64,000 nt of DNA from an uncultured Verrucomicrobia subdivision 3 bacterium (GTDB lineage: Bacteria; Verrucomicrobiota; Verrucomicrobiia; Limisphaerales; UBA11358), in assembly GCA_903895255.1 (NCBI GenBank), contig CAITTG010000109.1:35378-99377 (forward strand), read 5' to 3'. Each line of letters opens with the position of its first letter. Position 1 is the first letter of the stretch. Under the pieces are notes generated by a model. The model was not told the DNA's origin. It searched no databases and was given only the letters and a program-made list of their open reading frames with translations. Both the position numbers and the translations under genes were made by a program. Shown here in pieces: positions 43,122-50,773 of this stretch.

Positions 43122-44258
43122 ATGAAAGTCGCCGTCACAACGCTCGCGTCCACCGTGGCCGCCCTTCTGGGGCTGGGCCTGGTCATGCTGTACAGCTCCA
43201 GCATGACCAAGGTGGGCACCCATGACCTCATCATGCAGCTCGTCTGGCTGGCTTTGGGGTTTGGAGTGTGTGTGACGGTGACTTTGCTGGATTACGAGGC
43301 GTTGAAGCAGGTGCGGTGGGTTGGTTATGGCGTGTCAGTGTTGCTGCTGGTGCTCGTGTTCATACCGGGAGTTGGTCACGCCAGTCATGCGGCCCATCGC
43401 TGGATTGGCCGGGGCGGTTTTACGATTCAACCCTCGGAGTTCGCCAAAATTGCCCTGATCATCGTGCTGGCCTGGTACGGCGACCGTTATCAGCGGCAAA
43501 TGACCACTTGGGGCCGCGGCGTGGGCCTCCCGGTGCTCATTATTTTACCGATCCTCGCTTTGATCTTCAAAGAGCCCGATCGCGGCCAGACCATTCTGCT
43601 GTCCTCGGTTTGTGCCGGAATGTTGCTGGTGGCCGGGGTGCGCTGGCGCTGTTTGTTCATTCCTGCCGCGCTGGGTGTGGCCGGACTCGTGTTTTCCCTT
43701 TCGAGTGACCACATGCGCCAGGGGCGCATCCAGGCCTGGTTGCACCCGGACGCGCACGCCAACGGCGCCGCCTTGCAGGCCCAGCAGGCCATGCTGGGGC
43801 TGGGCGACGGCGGCTGGACCGGGCTGGGCCTGGGCAACGGCATCCGCAAATTTGGTTACCTGCCGGAGATTCACACGGATTTTATTTTCGCGAACATCGG
43901 CGAGGAACTGGGCTTGGTTGCCACCCTCGCCGTGGTGTTGGGATTTGTCATTATTGCGTTGTGCGGGGTTTACATTTCGCTCCACGCGCGCGACACCTTT
44001 GGCGGCCTGCTGGCGCTCGGCATCACCCTCTTAATCTGCCTGCAAGCGGCCATCAACATTGGGGTCGTTACCAGCGCGCTGCCCAACAAGGGACTGCCGC
44101 TGCCGTTCATCAGTTACGGGGGGTCCAATCTCCTGGCGATGTTTACGTGCCTGGGAATTTTATTTAGCGTGGCCCGGCAGGCCACGCCGACGGTGGTGCC
44201 GACGCCGGCTTTGGACAGTGTCACGGACGACAACCCGTTCGCCGCCAAGACCACATGA
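43122..44258 (+). CDS. ftsW: SEDS peptidoglycan glycosyltransferase FtsW
   Basis: Septal glycan polymerase with ten membrane helices in 378 residues. Diagnostic blocks: GLVMLYSSS in TM1, HRWIGRGGFTIQPSEFAKIALI (catalytic-loop region), FKEPDRGQTIL with the conserved Asp, and a long extracellular loop ending LPEIHTDFIFANIGEELG, then LPFISYGGSNLLA. The name FtsW rather than RodA is based on context beside murG and ftsQAZ. The stop overlaps the start of murG (ATGA). Confidence 0.96.
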   Translation: MKVAVTTLASTVAALLGLGLVMLYSSSMTKVGTHDLIMQLVWLALGFGVCVTVTLLDYEALKQVRWVGYGVSVLLLVLVFIPGVGHASHAAHRWIGRGGFTIQPSEFAKIALIIVLAWYGDRYQRQMTTWGRGVGLPVLIILPILALIFKEPDRGQTILLSSVCAGMLLVAGVRWRCLFIPAALGVAGLVFSLSSDHMRQGRIQAWLHPDAHANGAALQAQQAMLGLGDGGWTGLGLGNGIRKFGYLPEIHTDFIFANIGEELGLVATLAVVLGFVIIALCGVYISLHARDTFGGLLALGITLLICLQAAINIGVVTSALPNKGLPLPFISYGGSNLLAMFTCLGILFSVARQATPTVVPTPALDSVTDDNPFAAKTT

Positions 44259-45418
44259 CCTCTTCCTCCTCCCAACAGCCCTTCGTCGCCATCGCGTGCG
44301 GCGGAACGGGCGGCCATCTCTTTCCGGGACTGGCCGTCGCCGCGCAATTGCGGCACCGGGGGTGCGCGGTGGCGGTGATGATCTCACCCAAGGAAGTGGA
44401 TCAGCAGGCCGTCCATTCCGCCCGCGACCTCGAAATCATCACCCTGCCGGCGGTGGCCTTGCAGAACCGCAATTATCTCGCCTTTGGCCGCAGTTTTCTC
44501 CGCTCCTGGCACAAGGCCCGCCAAATCTTTCGGGCGCATCCGCCGCAGGCGGTGCTGGCGATGGGGGGTTTTACCAGTGTGCCGCCGGTATTGGCCGGCA
44601 AACAATGCGGCGCGAAAACCTTTTTGCACGAGTCCAACACCATTCCCGGGCGGGCCAATCGGTTGCTGGCCCCTTGGGTGGACACGGCATTTGTGGGGTT
44701 TCCGGAGGCGGCCAGCAGTTTGAAAAACCGCCATCCGGTGGTGTCCGGCACCCCGGTGCGGGCAGAATTTCAACCGCGTGACCCGGCCCAGTGTCGGCTT
44801 CAACTTGGCTTGGATCCTCACCGCCCCACGATTTTAGTGATGGGTGGCAGCCAGGGGGCCGGCGGCATCAACCGCTTGATCCTTTCCGTGCTGCCCTCCC
44901 TCGGTCAGCGCAACTGGCAATGGCTGCATTTGACCGGCGCCACCGATTTCGAAAGTGTGCGCGCCGCGTATGCCAAATATGCCTTGCCCGCGGTGGTCAA
45001 ACCGTTCCTGGCGGAAATGGAACTGGCCATGGGCGCGGCCACCGTCGCGGTGAGCCGGTCCGGCGCCTCCTCCCTGGCGGAGATCGCGGCCTTGCGGCTG
45101 CCCAGCCTGCTGGTGCCCTATCCCACGGCGGCGGATAATCACCAGCTCGTCAATGCCCTGGCGTTGGTCTGCTCCGGGGCCGCGCAAATGCTGGAGCAAA
45201 AGCTGGCCACGCCGGAGAAGTGCCTGACCTTGTTGCAGGACCTGGTGGAAAACGAGCAAACTCGCGCCGGCTTGCGTGCAGCCCTCGTCCCCTGGCACGC
45301 CCCCCGGGCGGCCGAATTAATTGCCGAGGACATTATGCAGGCCATCGCGCGGCCCGTGGCTCAATCGCCCGTCGCCACTCCCCGGGTGGCTGCCGAAACC
45401 TGCAAGGCGGTAGTCTGA
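44255..45418 (+). CDS. murG: UDP-GlcNAc:lipid I N-acetylglucosaminyltransferase MurG
   Basis: Peripheral inner-membrane GT28 enzyme making lipid II. The 387-residue protein has the glycine loop ACGGTGGHLFPGLAVA, AMGGFTSVPPVLAG, LHESNTIPGRANRLLA, VMGGSQGAGGINRLI and VSRSGASSLAEIAALRLPSLLVPYPTAADNHQ (UDP-GlcNAc site). It overlaps ftsW by 4 nt and is followed 6 nt later by murB; murC, normally between them, is absent. Confidence 0.97.
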   Translation: MTSSSSQQPFVAIACGGTGGHLFPGLAVAAQLRHRGCAVAVMISPKEVDQQAVHSARDLEIITLPAVALQNRNYLAFGRSFLRSWHKARQIFRAHPPQAVLAMGGFTSVPPVLAGKQCGAKTFLHESNTIPGRANRLLAPWVDTAFVGFPEAASSLKNRHPVVSGTPVRAEFQPRDPAQCRLQLGLDPHRPTILVMGGSQGAGGINRLILSVLPSLGQRNWQWLHLTGATDFESVRAAYAKYALPAVVKPFLAEMELAMGAATVAVSRSGASSLAEIAALRLPSLLVPYPTAADNHQLVNALALVCSGAAQMLEQKLATPEKCLTLLQDLVENEQTRAGLRAALVPWHAPRAAELIAEDIMQAIARPVAQSPVATPRVAAETCKAVV

Positions 45419-45424
45419 TAAAAG

Positions 45425-46381
45425 ATGCAAACGATCTTGGAACAACCGGTAGCCGCTAACGCCTCCCTGGCGGGGGCCCTGGCCGACTGCGTCTCGGCGG
45501 CCACCGTGATCCGGCCTTCGGAACCCCTGGCCCGGCACACCACGTTGCGGGTCGGCGGTCCGGCGGATCTTTTTGTGGCGCCGGCGTCCGAGGCGGACCT
45601 GGCCGCGGTTCTCCAATTTTGCCGTCAGCACGGCCAGCCGTTCTTCCTGCTCGGGCGCGGATCCAACCTGCTGGTCCGCGACGGCGGCGTCCGCGGGGTG
45701 GTGATCAGTCTCGCCGCGGACGTGTTCAGCGGTATTACCGTGGTGGGATCGCAACTGCATTGTGGCGCCGGTGCCCGGCTCAAAAATGTTTCCGTCACGG
45801 CCAAACGGCAGGGCCTTTCCGGACTGGAATTCCTCGAAGGCATTCCGGGCAGTGTCGGCGGCGCCCTGCGCATGAATGCCGGGGCGATGGGCAAGTGGAC
45901 GTTCGATGCCGTGGTGTCCCTGCGCTACATGGATTATCAAGGCGGGATTCATGAACGCCCCGCGCGCGAGGTGCCTGTGGAATACCGGGCCTGTCCGTTG
46001 CTGCGCTCTCATATTGCTTTGGGCGCGGTTTTTGCCGGGCAACCCAAAGCCCCGGCTGAGATTGAACAATGCATGCGTGGCTACAGCGAGAAACGCTGGG
46101 CCACCCAGCCGGCCGCGCCGAGCGCCGGTTGTATCTTCAAGAATCCGGGAACCATCCCGGCGGGCAAACTGGTGGATGAGCTGGGCTTGAAGGGCACGCG
46201 TGTGGGCGGGGCGGTGGTTTCCGCCGAGCACGGGAATTTTATTATTAACGATGGCGGGGCGACGGCGGCGGATGTGCTGGCCTTGATCGCCGTTTTGCAG
46301 GAGCGCGTCCAGGCCGAACGCGGGATTGCGTTGCACACGGAAGTGGAAATTATCGGAGAAGATTCATGTCAAAGCCATTGA
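45425..46381 (+). CDS. murB: UDP-N-acetylenolpyruvoylglucosamine reductase MurB
   Basis: FAD enzyme reducing UDP-GlcNAc-enolpyruvate to UDP-MurNAc. The 318-residue protein has RHTTLRVGGPADLFV, FLLGRGSNLLVRDGGVRGVVI, GLEFLEGIPGSVGGALRMNAGA, SAGCIFKNPG with the catalytic Ser/Cys segment, and NFIINDGGATAADVLALI. The layout matches type II MurB (without the type I insert). It overlaps ddl by 16 nt. Confidence 0.97.
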   Translation: MQTILEQPVAANASLAGALADCVSAATVIRPSEPLARHTTLRVGGPADLFVAPASEADLAAVLQFCRQHGQPFFLLGRGSNLLVRDGGVRGVVISLAADVFSGITVVGSQLHCGAGARLKNVSVTAKRQGLSGLEFLEGIPGSVGGALRMNAGAMGKWTFDAVVSLRYMDYQGGIHERPAREVPVEYRACPLLRSHIALGAVFAGQPKAPAEIEQCMRGYSEKRWATQPAAPSAGCIFKNPGTIPAGKLVDELGLKGTRVGGAVVSAEHGNFIINDGGATAADVLALIAVLQERVQAERGIALHTEVEIIGEDSCQSH

Positions 46382-47313
46382 ACATTGTGGTCATGCTCGG
46401 TGGTCCGAGCGCGGAACGTGGAGTGTCCTTGCGCTCGGGCGCGGCAGTGGCGGTGGCTTTGCGCTCCGTGGGGCATCACGTCACCGAGCTGGACCCGCGC
46501 ACGGAAACGTGGACGCTGCCGGCCGGCACGGACGCGGTTTTTCTGGCCTTGCACGGGACTTATGGCGAGGACGGCACGGTGCAACGGCAGTTGGATCTTT
46601 TGGGCGTGCCCTACACGGGGTGTGATGCCGAGGCCAGCCGCGTGGCCTTTGACAAGGTGCTCACCAAGCAGGCCTGCGTGGCCGCGGGTGTGCCGACGGC
46701 CCGTTTTTTGGTGGTGAATTCCGCCGCGACCCCCTGGCCGGCCGGCTGGCAGCCGCCGGTGGTGCTCAAGCCCGTGCGGCAGGGGTCCAGCGTGGGCCTG
46801 CAATTTGTGGAGGAGGTGGCGCAGTGGCCCGCCGCCCTGGCCGCGTCCATTCAATTTGATTCCGAGGTGCTCGTGGAGGAGAAAATTGTGGGGCGCGAGA
46901 CCACCGTGGGGATTCTGGCCGGCACAGCGCTGCCCGTGGTGGAAGTCCGTCCCAAACAGGGCGTGTTGGATTACCAGAACAAATACACCCCCGGCGCGAC
47001 CGAATATTTTTGCCCCGCTGACTTTGACGCCGCCACCACCCAAAAGATCCAGGCGGCCGCGCTCGGCGCCTTTCACGCGGTGGGCGGCCGCGATTATGCG
47101 CGGGTGGATGTGATGGTGCGGCCGAATGGCGACCCGGTGGTGCTGGAAGTCAACACCCTGCCGGGCATGACCGCCACGAGTTTGCTGCCCAAGGCGGCGG
47201 CGGTGATTGGCTTGAATTACGCCCAGCTTTGCCACCGGATGGTGGAACTGGCGTTGCTGCGTTCCCCGGCCGTCCCCGCCGGTGGCGTGGAGAAAGGTGC
47301 CCATGTGGTTTAA
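46366..47313 (+). CDS. ddl: D-alanine--D-alanine ligase
   Basis: ATP-grasp enzyme making D-Ala-D-Ala for MurF. The 315-residue protein has VVMLGGPSAERGVSLRSG, FLALHGTYGEDGTVQ, GVPYTGCDAEASRVAFDK, VVLKPVRQGSSVGLQFV, and the C-terminal YARVDVMVRPNGDPVVLEVNTLPGMT with the Mg ligands. It is translationally coupled to murB and overlaps ftsQ by 11 nt. Confidence 0.97.
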   Translation: MSKPLNIVVMLGGPSAERGVSLRSGAAVAVALRSVGHHVTELDPRTETWTLPAGTDAVFLALHGTYGEDGTVQRQLDLLGVPYTGCDAEASRVAFDKVLTKQACVAAGVPTARFLVVNSAATPWPAGWQPPVVLKPVRQGSSVGLQFVEEVAQWPAALAASIQFDSEVLVEEKIVGRETTVGILAGTALPVVEVRPKQGVLDYQNKYTPGATEYFCPADFDAATTQKIQAAALGAFHAVGGRDYARVDVMVRPNGDPVVLEVNTLPGMTATSLLPKAAAVIGLNYAQLCHRMVELALLRSPAVPAGGVEKGAHVV

Positions 47314-48262
47314 ACGTTCGAATCACAACCGCCGGCGCAGCCCCGGCCAGACGCTGGATGTCAAATTGCGCTCCGACCAGTTGCGCAAGGACCGCAATCG
47401 CTTTGCCGCCATGGCTATCATCGTGGGGCTCGGCACGGTCTTCGGACTCTATGTGCTCTGGCGTATCGGGGACTGGAGCCTGGATAAATTTATCTATGAC
47501 AATCCCGCCTTCGCCATTGAGCGGGTGGAGGTGCAAACGGATGGCATCATCGCCCCGGACCAGCTCCGGCGGTGGTCGGGCGTGACCCCGGGGGCCAATT
47601 TAATCGCCCTCGACCTGGCCGGCGTGAAACGGAATCTTGAACTGGTGTCCACCATTGACACGGTCTCCATTGAGCGGATTTTGCCGCGCACCTTGAAAAT
47701 TCGCGTCACGGAGCGCCATCCGGTGGCGCAGGTGAACATGCTGCGCACGCTGCCCTCGGGCGAAGTGGTGGTGGCGGTCTTCCAAATGGATGTGGCGGGT
47801 TATGTCATGCAGCCGCTGGACCCGCATTTGTCGGTGTTGCCCCTGGATCAGGTGAACGATGAGCTGCCCGGCGTGACCGGCCTGAATTTTTGCGAGCTCC
47901 AACCCGGCCACCGCTTGGAGTCGCCCCAGTCCCTGGCGGCGCTCCAGTTGATTGCCGCGTTTAATCATTCCCCACTGGCCGGCGTGGTGGACCTGCGTTC
48001 GGTCGATGTGTCCGCGCCGGGAGTCCTGGTGGCCACCACGGGGCAGGGCAGCGAGGTGACGTTTGCGCTGGATCATCTGGACCAGCAGTTGTGCCGCTGG
48101 CGCGCGATTTACGACTGGGGCCACACGGTGAGCAAGGAGATCGGCTCCCTCGACCTGGCGGTGGGCAACAATGTCCCGGTCAAATGGCTTTTAGCCGGCA
48201 ACACCCCGGCGGCGAATCCCAAATCAGTCAAACCCCTGCATCCCCGGAGGAAAAATGTTTGA
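47303..48262 (+). CDS. ftsQ: division protein FtsQ (POTRA domain)
   Basis: Bitopic divisome scaffold. The 319-residue protein has a basic cytoplasmic N-terminus, a membrane helix (~35-57, MAIIVGLGTVFGLYVLW), then a POTRA domain beginning FAIERVEVQTDGIIAPDQLRR and including LPRTLKIRVTERHPVAQV, then the beta domain. ATG 47303 with upstream AAGG is preferred over GTG 47282. The stop overlaps ftsA by 8 nt. FtsQ proteins are poorly conserved, but topology and context are clear. Confidence 0.92.
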   Translation: MWFKRSNHNRRRSPGQTLDVKLRSDQLRKDRNRFAAMAIIVGLGTVFGLYVLWRIGDWSLDKFIYDNPAFAIERVEVQTDGIIAPDQLRRWSGVTPGANLIALDLAGVKRNLELVSTIDTVSIERILPRTLKIRVTERHPVAQVNMLRTLPSGEVVVAVFQMDVAGYVMQPLDPHLSVLPLDQVNDELPGVTGLNFCELQPGHRLESPQSLAALQLIAAFNHSPLAGVVDLRSVDVSAPGVLVATTGQGSEVTFALDHLDQQLCRWRAIYDWGHTVSKEIGSLDLAVGNNVPVKWLLAGNTPAANPKSVKPLHPRRKNV

Positions 48263-49484
48263 AGCAACCCCGAACCTGATCGTTGGCCTGGAGATTGGCA
48301 CTTCCAAGGTCTGTGCCGTCGTTGGCGAAATCAACGACGAAGGCGCCCTCAATATCATCGGTCTCGGCCAGGCCCCCGCCCGCGGGGTGCGCAAGGGCGA
48401 GATTGTGGAGACGGCCGTGGCGGAGGAATCGGTCCGCCAGGCCATCGTCGAGGCCGAGCAAATGGCCAACGTCGAAATTTGCAACGTGTATCTCGGCGTC
48501 ACCGGCGCCCATGTGCGCGGGTTCAACAACCGGGGCGTGCACCGCGTGCTTTCCGCCGACCGCGACATCACCAAGGACGATGTGTCCGACGTGGTGAAAA
48601 ATGCCCGCACCATCAACCTGCCCAAGGAAAACTCCATTATTCACGATGTGCGCCAGCACTTTCTGCTGGATGGCCATGAAGGCATCGTCAACCCCGAGGG
48701 CATGGTGGGCTCGCTGCTCGAGGTGGATGTGCATGTGGTGCATGGCGTCACCAACCGGATGGAAAATTCCGTGCGGCTGGTCCAAAACCTGAACCTGGTG
48801 GTGAATGAGATTGTCTTCACCGGCCTGGCGTCCGCGCTGGCCATGCTCTCCAGCGAGCAGAAGGAACTCGGCGCCCTGGTGCTCGACCTCGGGGGTGGCA
48901 CGACCAATTATGTGGTTTATGCCAATGGCGTGATCAAACACACCGGTGTTTTTGCCATCGGCGGCGACCATGTTTCCAACGACTTGGGCCATGGGCTGAA
49001 GGTTCCGCTCTCCCGCGCGGAAAAACTCAAGCTCGAGTTTGGCTCGGCGCTGGTGGACGAGGCCAGCAAAGGCCGCACCATCACCATCACGAATGAAATG
49101 AATCTGCCCGTCAAGACGCTCAATCTGGAGCATCTCCAGCGCATCATGTCAATGCGCCTGGAGGAGTTGCTCCAAATTGTCCGGCAGGATTTGGAGGAGG
49201 CCGGCGTGCTGCATTACATCCAGGGCGGGGTGTTCCTGTGTGGCGGCGGCGCGCGCATCCCGCACATCGCGCAACTGGCCGAAAGCATTTTTCAAGCCCC
49301 CGTCTCGCTGGGCCAGACCAACTCGATCAGCGGACTCAAGTCCGCGCTGGACCAGCCGGAATTTCTCACGGCCATTGGGCTGGTCAAATATGGCTCGATG
49401 CGCAAGCGCAAAGAGCCCGTCGGCTTTTTGACCAGTATCCAACGGGTGCTGAGCAGCATCCTGACCCAACGCTTAACCCACTGA
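48255..49484 (+). CDS. ftsA: division protein FtsA (actin-like FtsZ membrane anchor)
   Basis: Actin-fold ATPase tethering FtsZ to the membrane. The 409-residue protein has LIVGLEIGTSKVCAVVGE (phosphate 1), a 1C subdomain (~85-165) typical of FtsA instead of actin 1B, GALVLDLGGGTTNYVVYANG (phosphate 2) and FLCGGGARIPHI. The C-terminus VGFLTSIQRVLSSIL is an amphipathic membrane-targeting helix. A strong GGAGG lies 5 nt before ATG 48255. FtsA looks canonical although the FtsZ beside it does not. Confidence 0.96.
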   Translation: MFEATPNLIVGLEIGTSKVCAVVGEINDEGALNIIGLGQAPARGVRKGEIVETAVAEESVRQAIVEAEQMANVEICNVYLGVTGAHVRGFNNRGVHRVLSADRDITKDDVSDVVKNARTINLPKENSIIHDVRQHFLLDGHEGIVNPEGMVGSLLEVDVHVVHGVTNRMENSVRLVQNLNLVVNEIVFTGLASALAMLSSEQKELGALVLDLGGGTTNYVVYANGVIKHTGVFAIGGDHVSNDLGHGLKVPLSRAEKLKLEFGSALVDEASKGRTITITNEMNLPVKTLNLEHLQRIMSMRLEELLQIVRQDLEEAGVLHYIQGGVFLCGGGARIPHIAQLAESIFQAPVSLGQTNSISGLKSALDQPEFLTAIGLVKYGSMRKRKEPVGFLTSIQRVLSSILTQRLTH

Positions 49485-49487
49485 GTT

Positions 49488-50759
49488 ATGACCACCAACC
49501 CGGAAACGCAAACGCCCGCCCTGGAAATCACCGGCACGCCGGTCATCAAAATCATCGGCATCGGCACCGCCGGTGTCGGGCTGTTGGCCACGCTCAATGG
49601 ACCGGAATTTGCCGGGGCCGCGCTGGTGGCGGTCACCACGGACCAGCCAGCCCTGGCCGCCTCCCCCGCGCCCCATAAATTGTTGCTCGAGCCGCGGGAA
49701 TTGCGCGGTCTGGGCACCGGGGGCGATGCCGAGCGCGGCTACGCCCTGGCCGAGGAACATTTTACCACCCTCAAAACCGCCTGCGCGGGCGCCAATGTGA
49801 TCCTGCTCGTGGCGGGTCTCGGTGGCGGGGCCGGCAGTGGCATCACGCCGGTGATCGCGCGTGCCGCCCGGGAAACGGGGGCGCTGGTGCTGGCCTTTGT
49901 CACCCTGCCATTTGAATGCGAGGGCAACCGCCGTTGCGCCCAGGCCCGCGCGAGCCTCGACCAAATCAAGGCGGTGGCTGACGGTGTGATTTGCCTGCCC
50001 AATCAAAAAGCCGCCAAATTAATCGATGACAAAACCAGCGTGCTGGAAACTTACAGTATCTCCGGCGGTTTGCTGACCGAGGCCATCCGGGGCGTGTGGC
50101 AGTTGATGACCCGGCCCGGCCTGATTCAAATCCATCTGGCGGATTTGTGCGCGCTGGTGCGGGATAAAAATTCCGAAGGGGTCTTCGCTTTTGTCGAATC
50201 CAGCGGACCCGCCCGCTCCCGCGAAGTTGTGGAAAAACTGCTCGCCCATCCCTTGCTGGACGAGGGGCGCGCGCTGAACGAATCCGACGCCGTGCTGGTC
50301 AGCCTCATGGCGGGCGTGGACCTGACCATGGGCGAGGTCAACCGGGTGATGGAACAAATCACCCGCCAGTGCGAGCGCGCCCAGGTTATCATGGGGGCGG
50401 CCGTCGATGAAGCCTGGCAAAACCGTCTTTCCGTGACGGTCATTGCCGCCAAACACAGCCAGGTGCCCGTGCTGCCGGCCGACGCCCCCGGCTACCGTCC
50501 CGGCCGCATCGCGGGCCGGGCCACCCCCACCCCCACACCAGCACCCGCCACTAATCCGCTGCTGATGCAGCAACGCGAGCAATTGATCAAGCAGCATGCC
50601 GCCGCCGTGCATCGCAAAAACGGTCCCAAGATGAAGCAGGAAATGCTGCCGCTGGTGACCAGCAGCAAGGGCCGGTTTGACAAGAGCGAACCGACGATTC
50701 ACAAGGGCGAGGATCTGGATGTGCCCACCTATTTCCGCCGGGGCATGCCGTTGAATTGA
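49488..50759 (+). CDS. ftsZ: FtsZ with altered GTPase loops
   Basis: Tubulin-like division protein, 423 residues. Recognisable parts: KIIGIGTAGVG (T1, 21-31; canonical is G-V-G-G-G-G-G-N), VTTDQPAL (T2), RGLGTGGDAERGY (T3, conserved), AGLGGGAGSGITPV (T4, Ala in place of Thr in GGGTG), TLPFECEGNRR, DGVICLPNQK, and the T7 loop GLIQIHLADL, where catalytic Asn and first Asp are Gln214 and His216; Asp219 is kept. A Pro/Thr linker leads to a normal C-terminal FtsA-binding peptide (DVPTYFRRG). It lies 3 nt after ftsA. No terminator separates it from the convergent kinase gene. Confidence 0.92.
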   Translation: MTTNPETQTPALEITGTPVIKIIGIGTAGVGLLATLNGPEFAGAALVAVTTDQPALAASPAPHKLLLEPRELRGLGTGGDAERGYALAEEHFTTLKTACAGANVILLVAGLGGGAGSGITPVIARAARETGALVLAFVTLPFECEGNRRCAQARASLDQIKAVADGVICLPNQKAAKLIDDKTSVLETYSISGGLLTEAIRGVWQLMTRPGLIQIHLADLCALVRDKNSEGVFAFVESSGPARSREVVEKLLAHPLLDEGRALNESDAVLVSLMAGVDLTMGEVNRVMEQITRQCERAQVIMGAAVDEAWQNRLSVTVIAAKHSQVPVLPADAPGYRPGRIAGRATPTPTPAPATNPLLMQQREQLIKQHAAAVHRKNGPKMKQEMLPLVTSSKGRFDKSEPTIHKGEDLDVPTYFRRGMPLN

Positions 50760-50773
50760 ATCAGTGGACTCAG

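Noticed and set aside
49488..50759. FtsZ divergence as a frameshift artefact, or the protein as a bacterial tubulin (BtubA/B)
   Set aside because: The frame is uninterrupted around the altered loops, T3 and the C-terminal FtsA-binding peptide are FtsZ-like, and the gene sits in the normal ftsQ-ftsA-ftsZ order.
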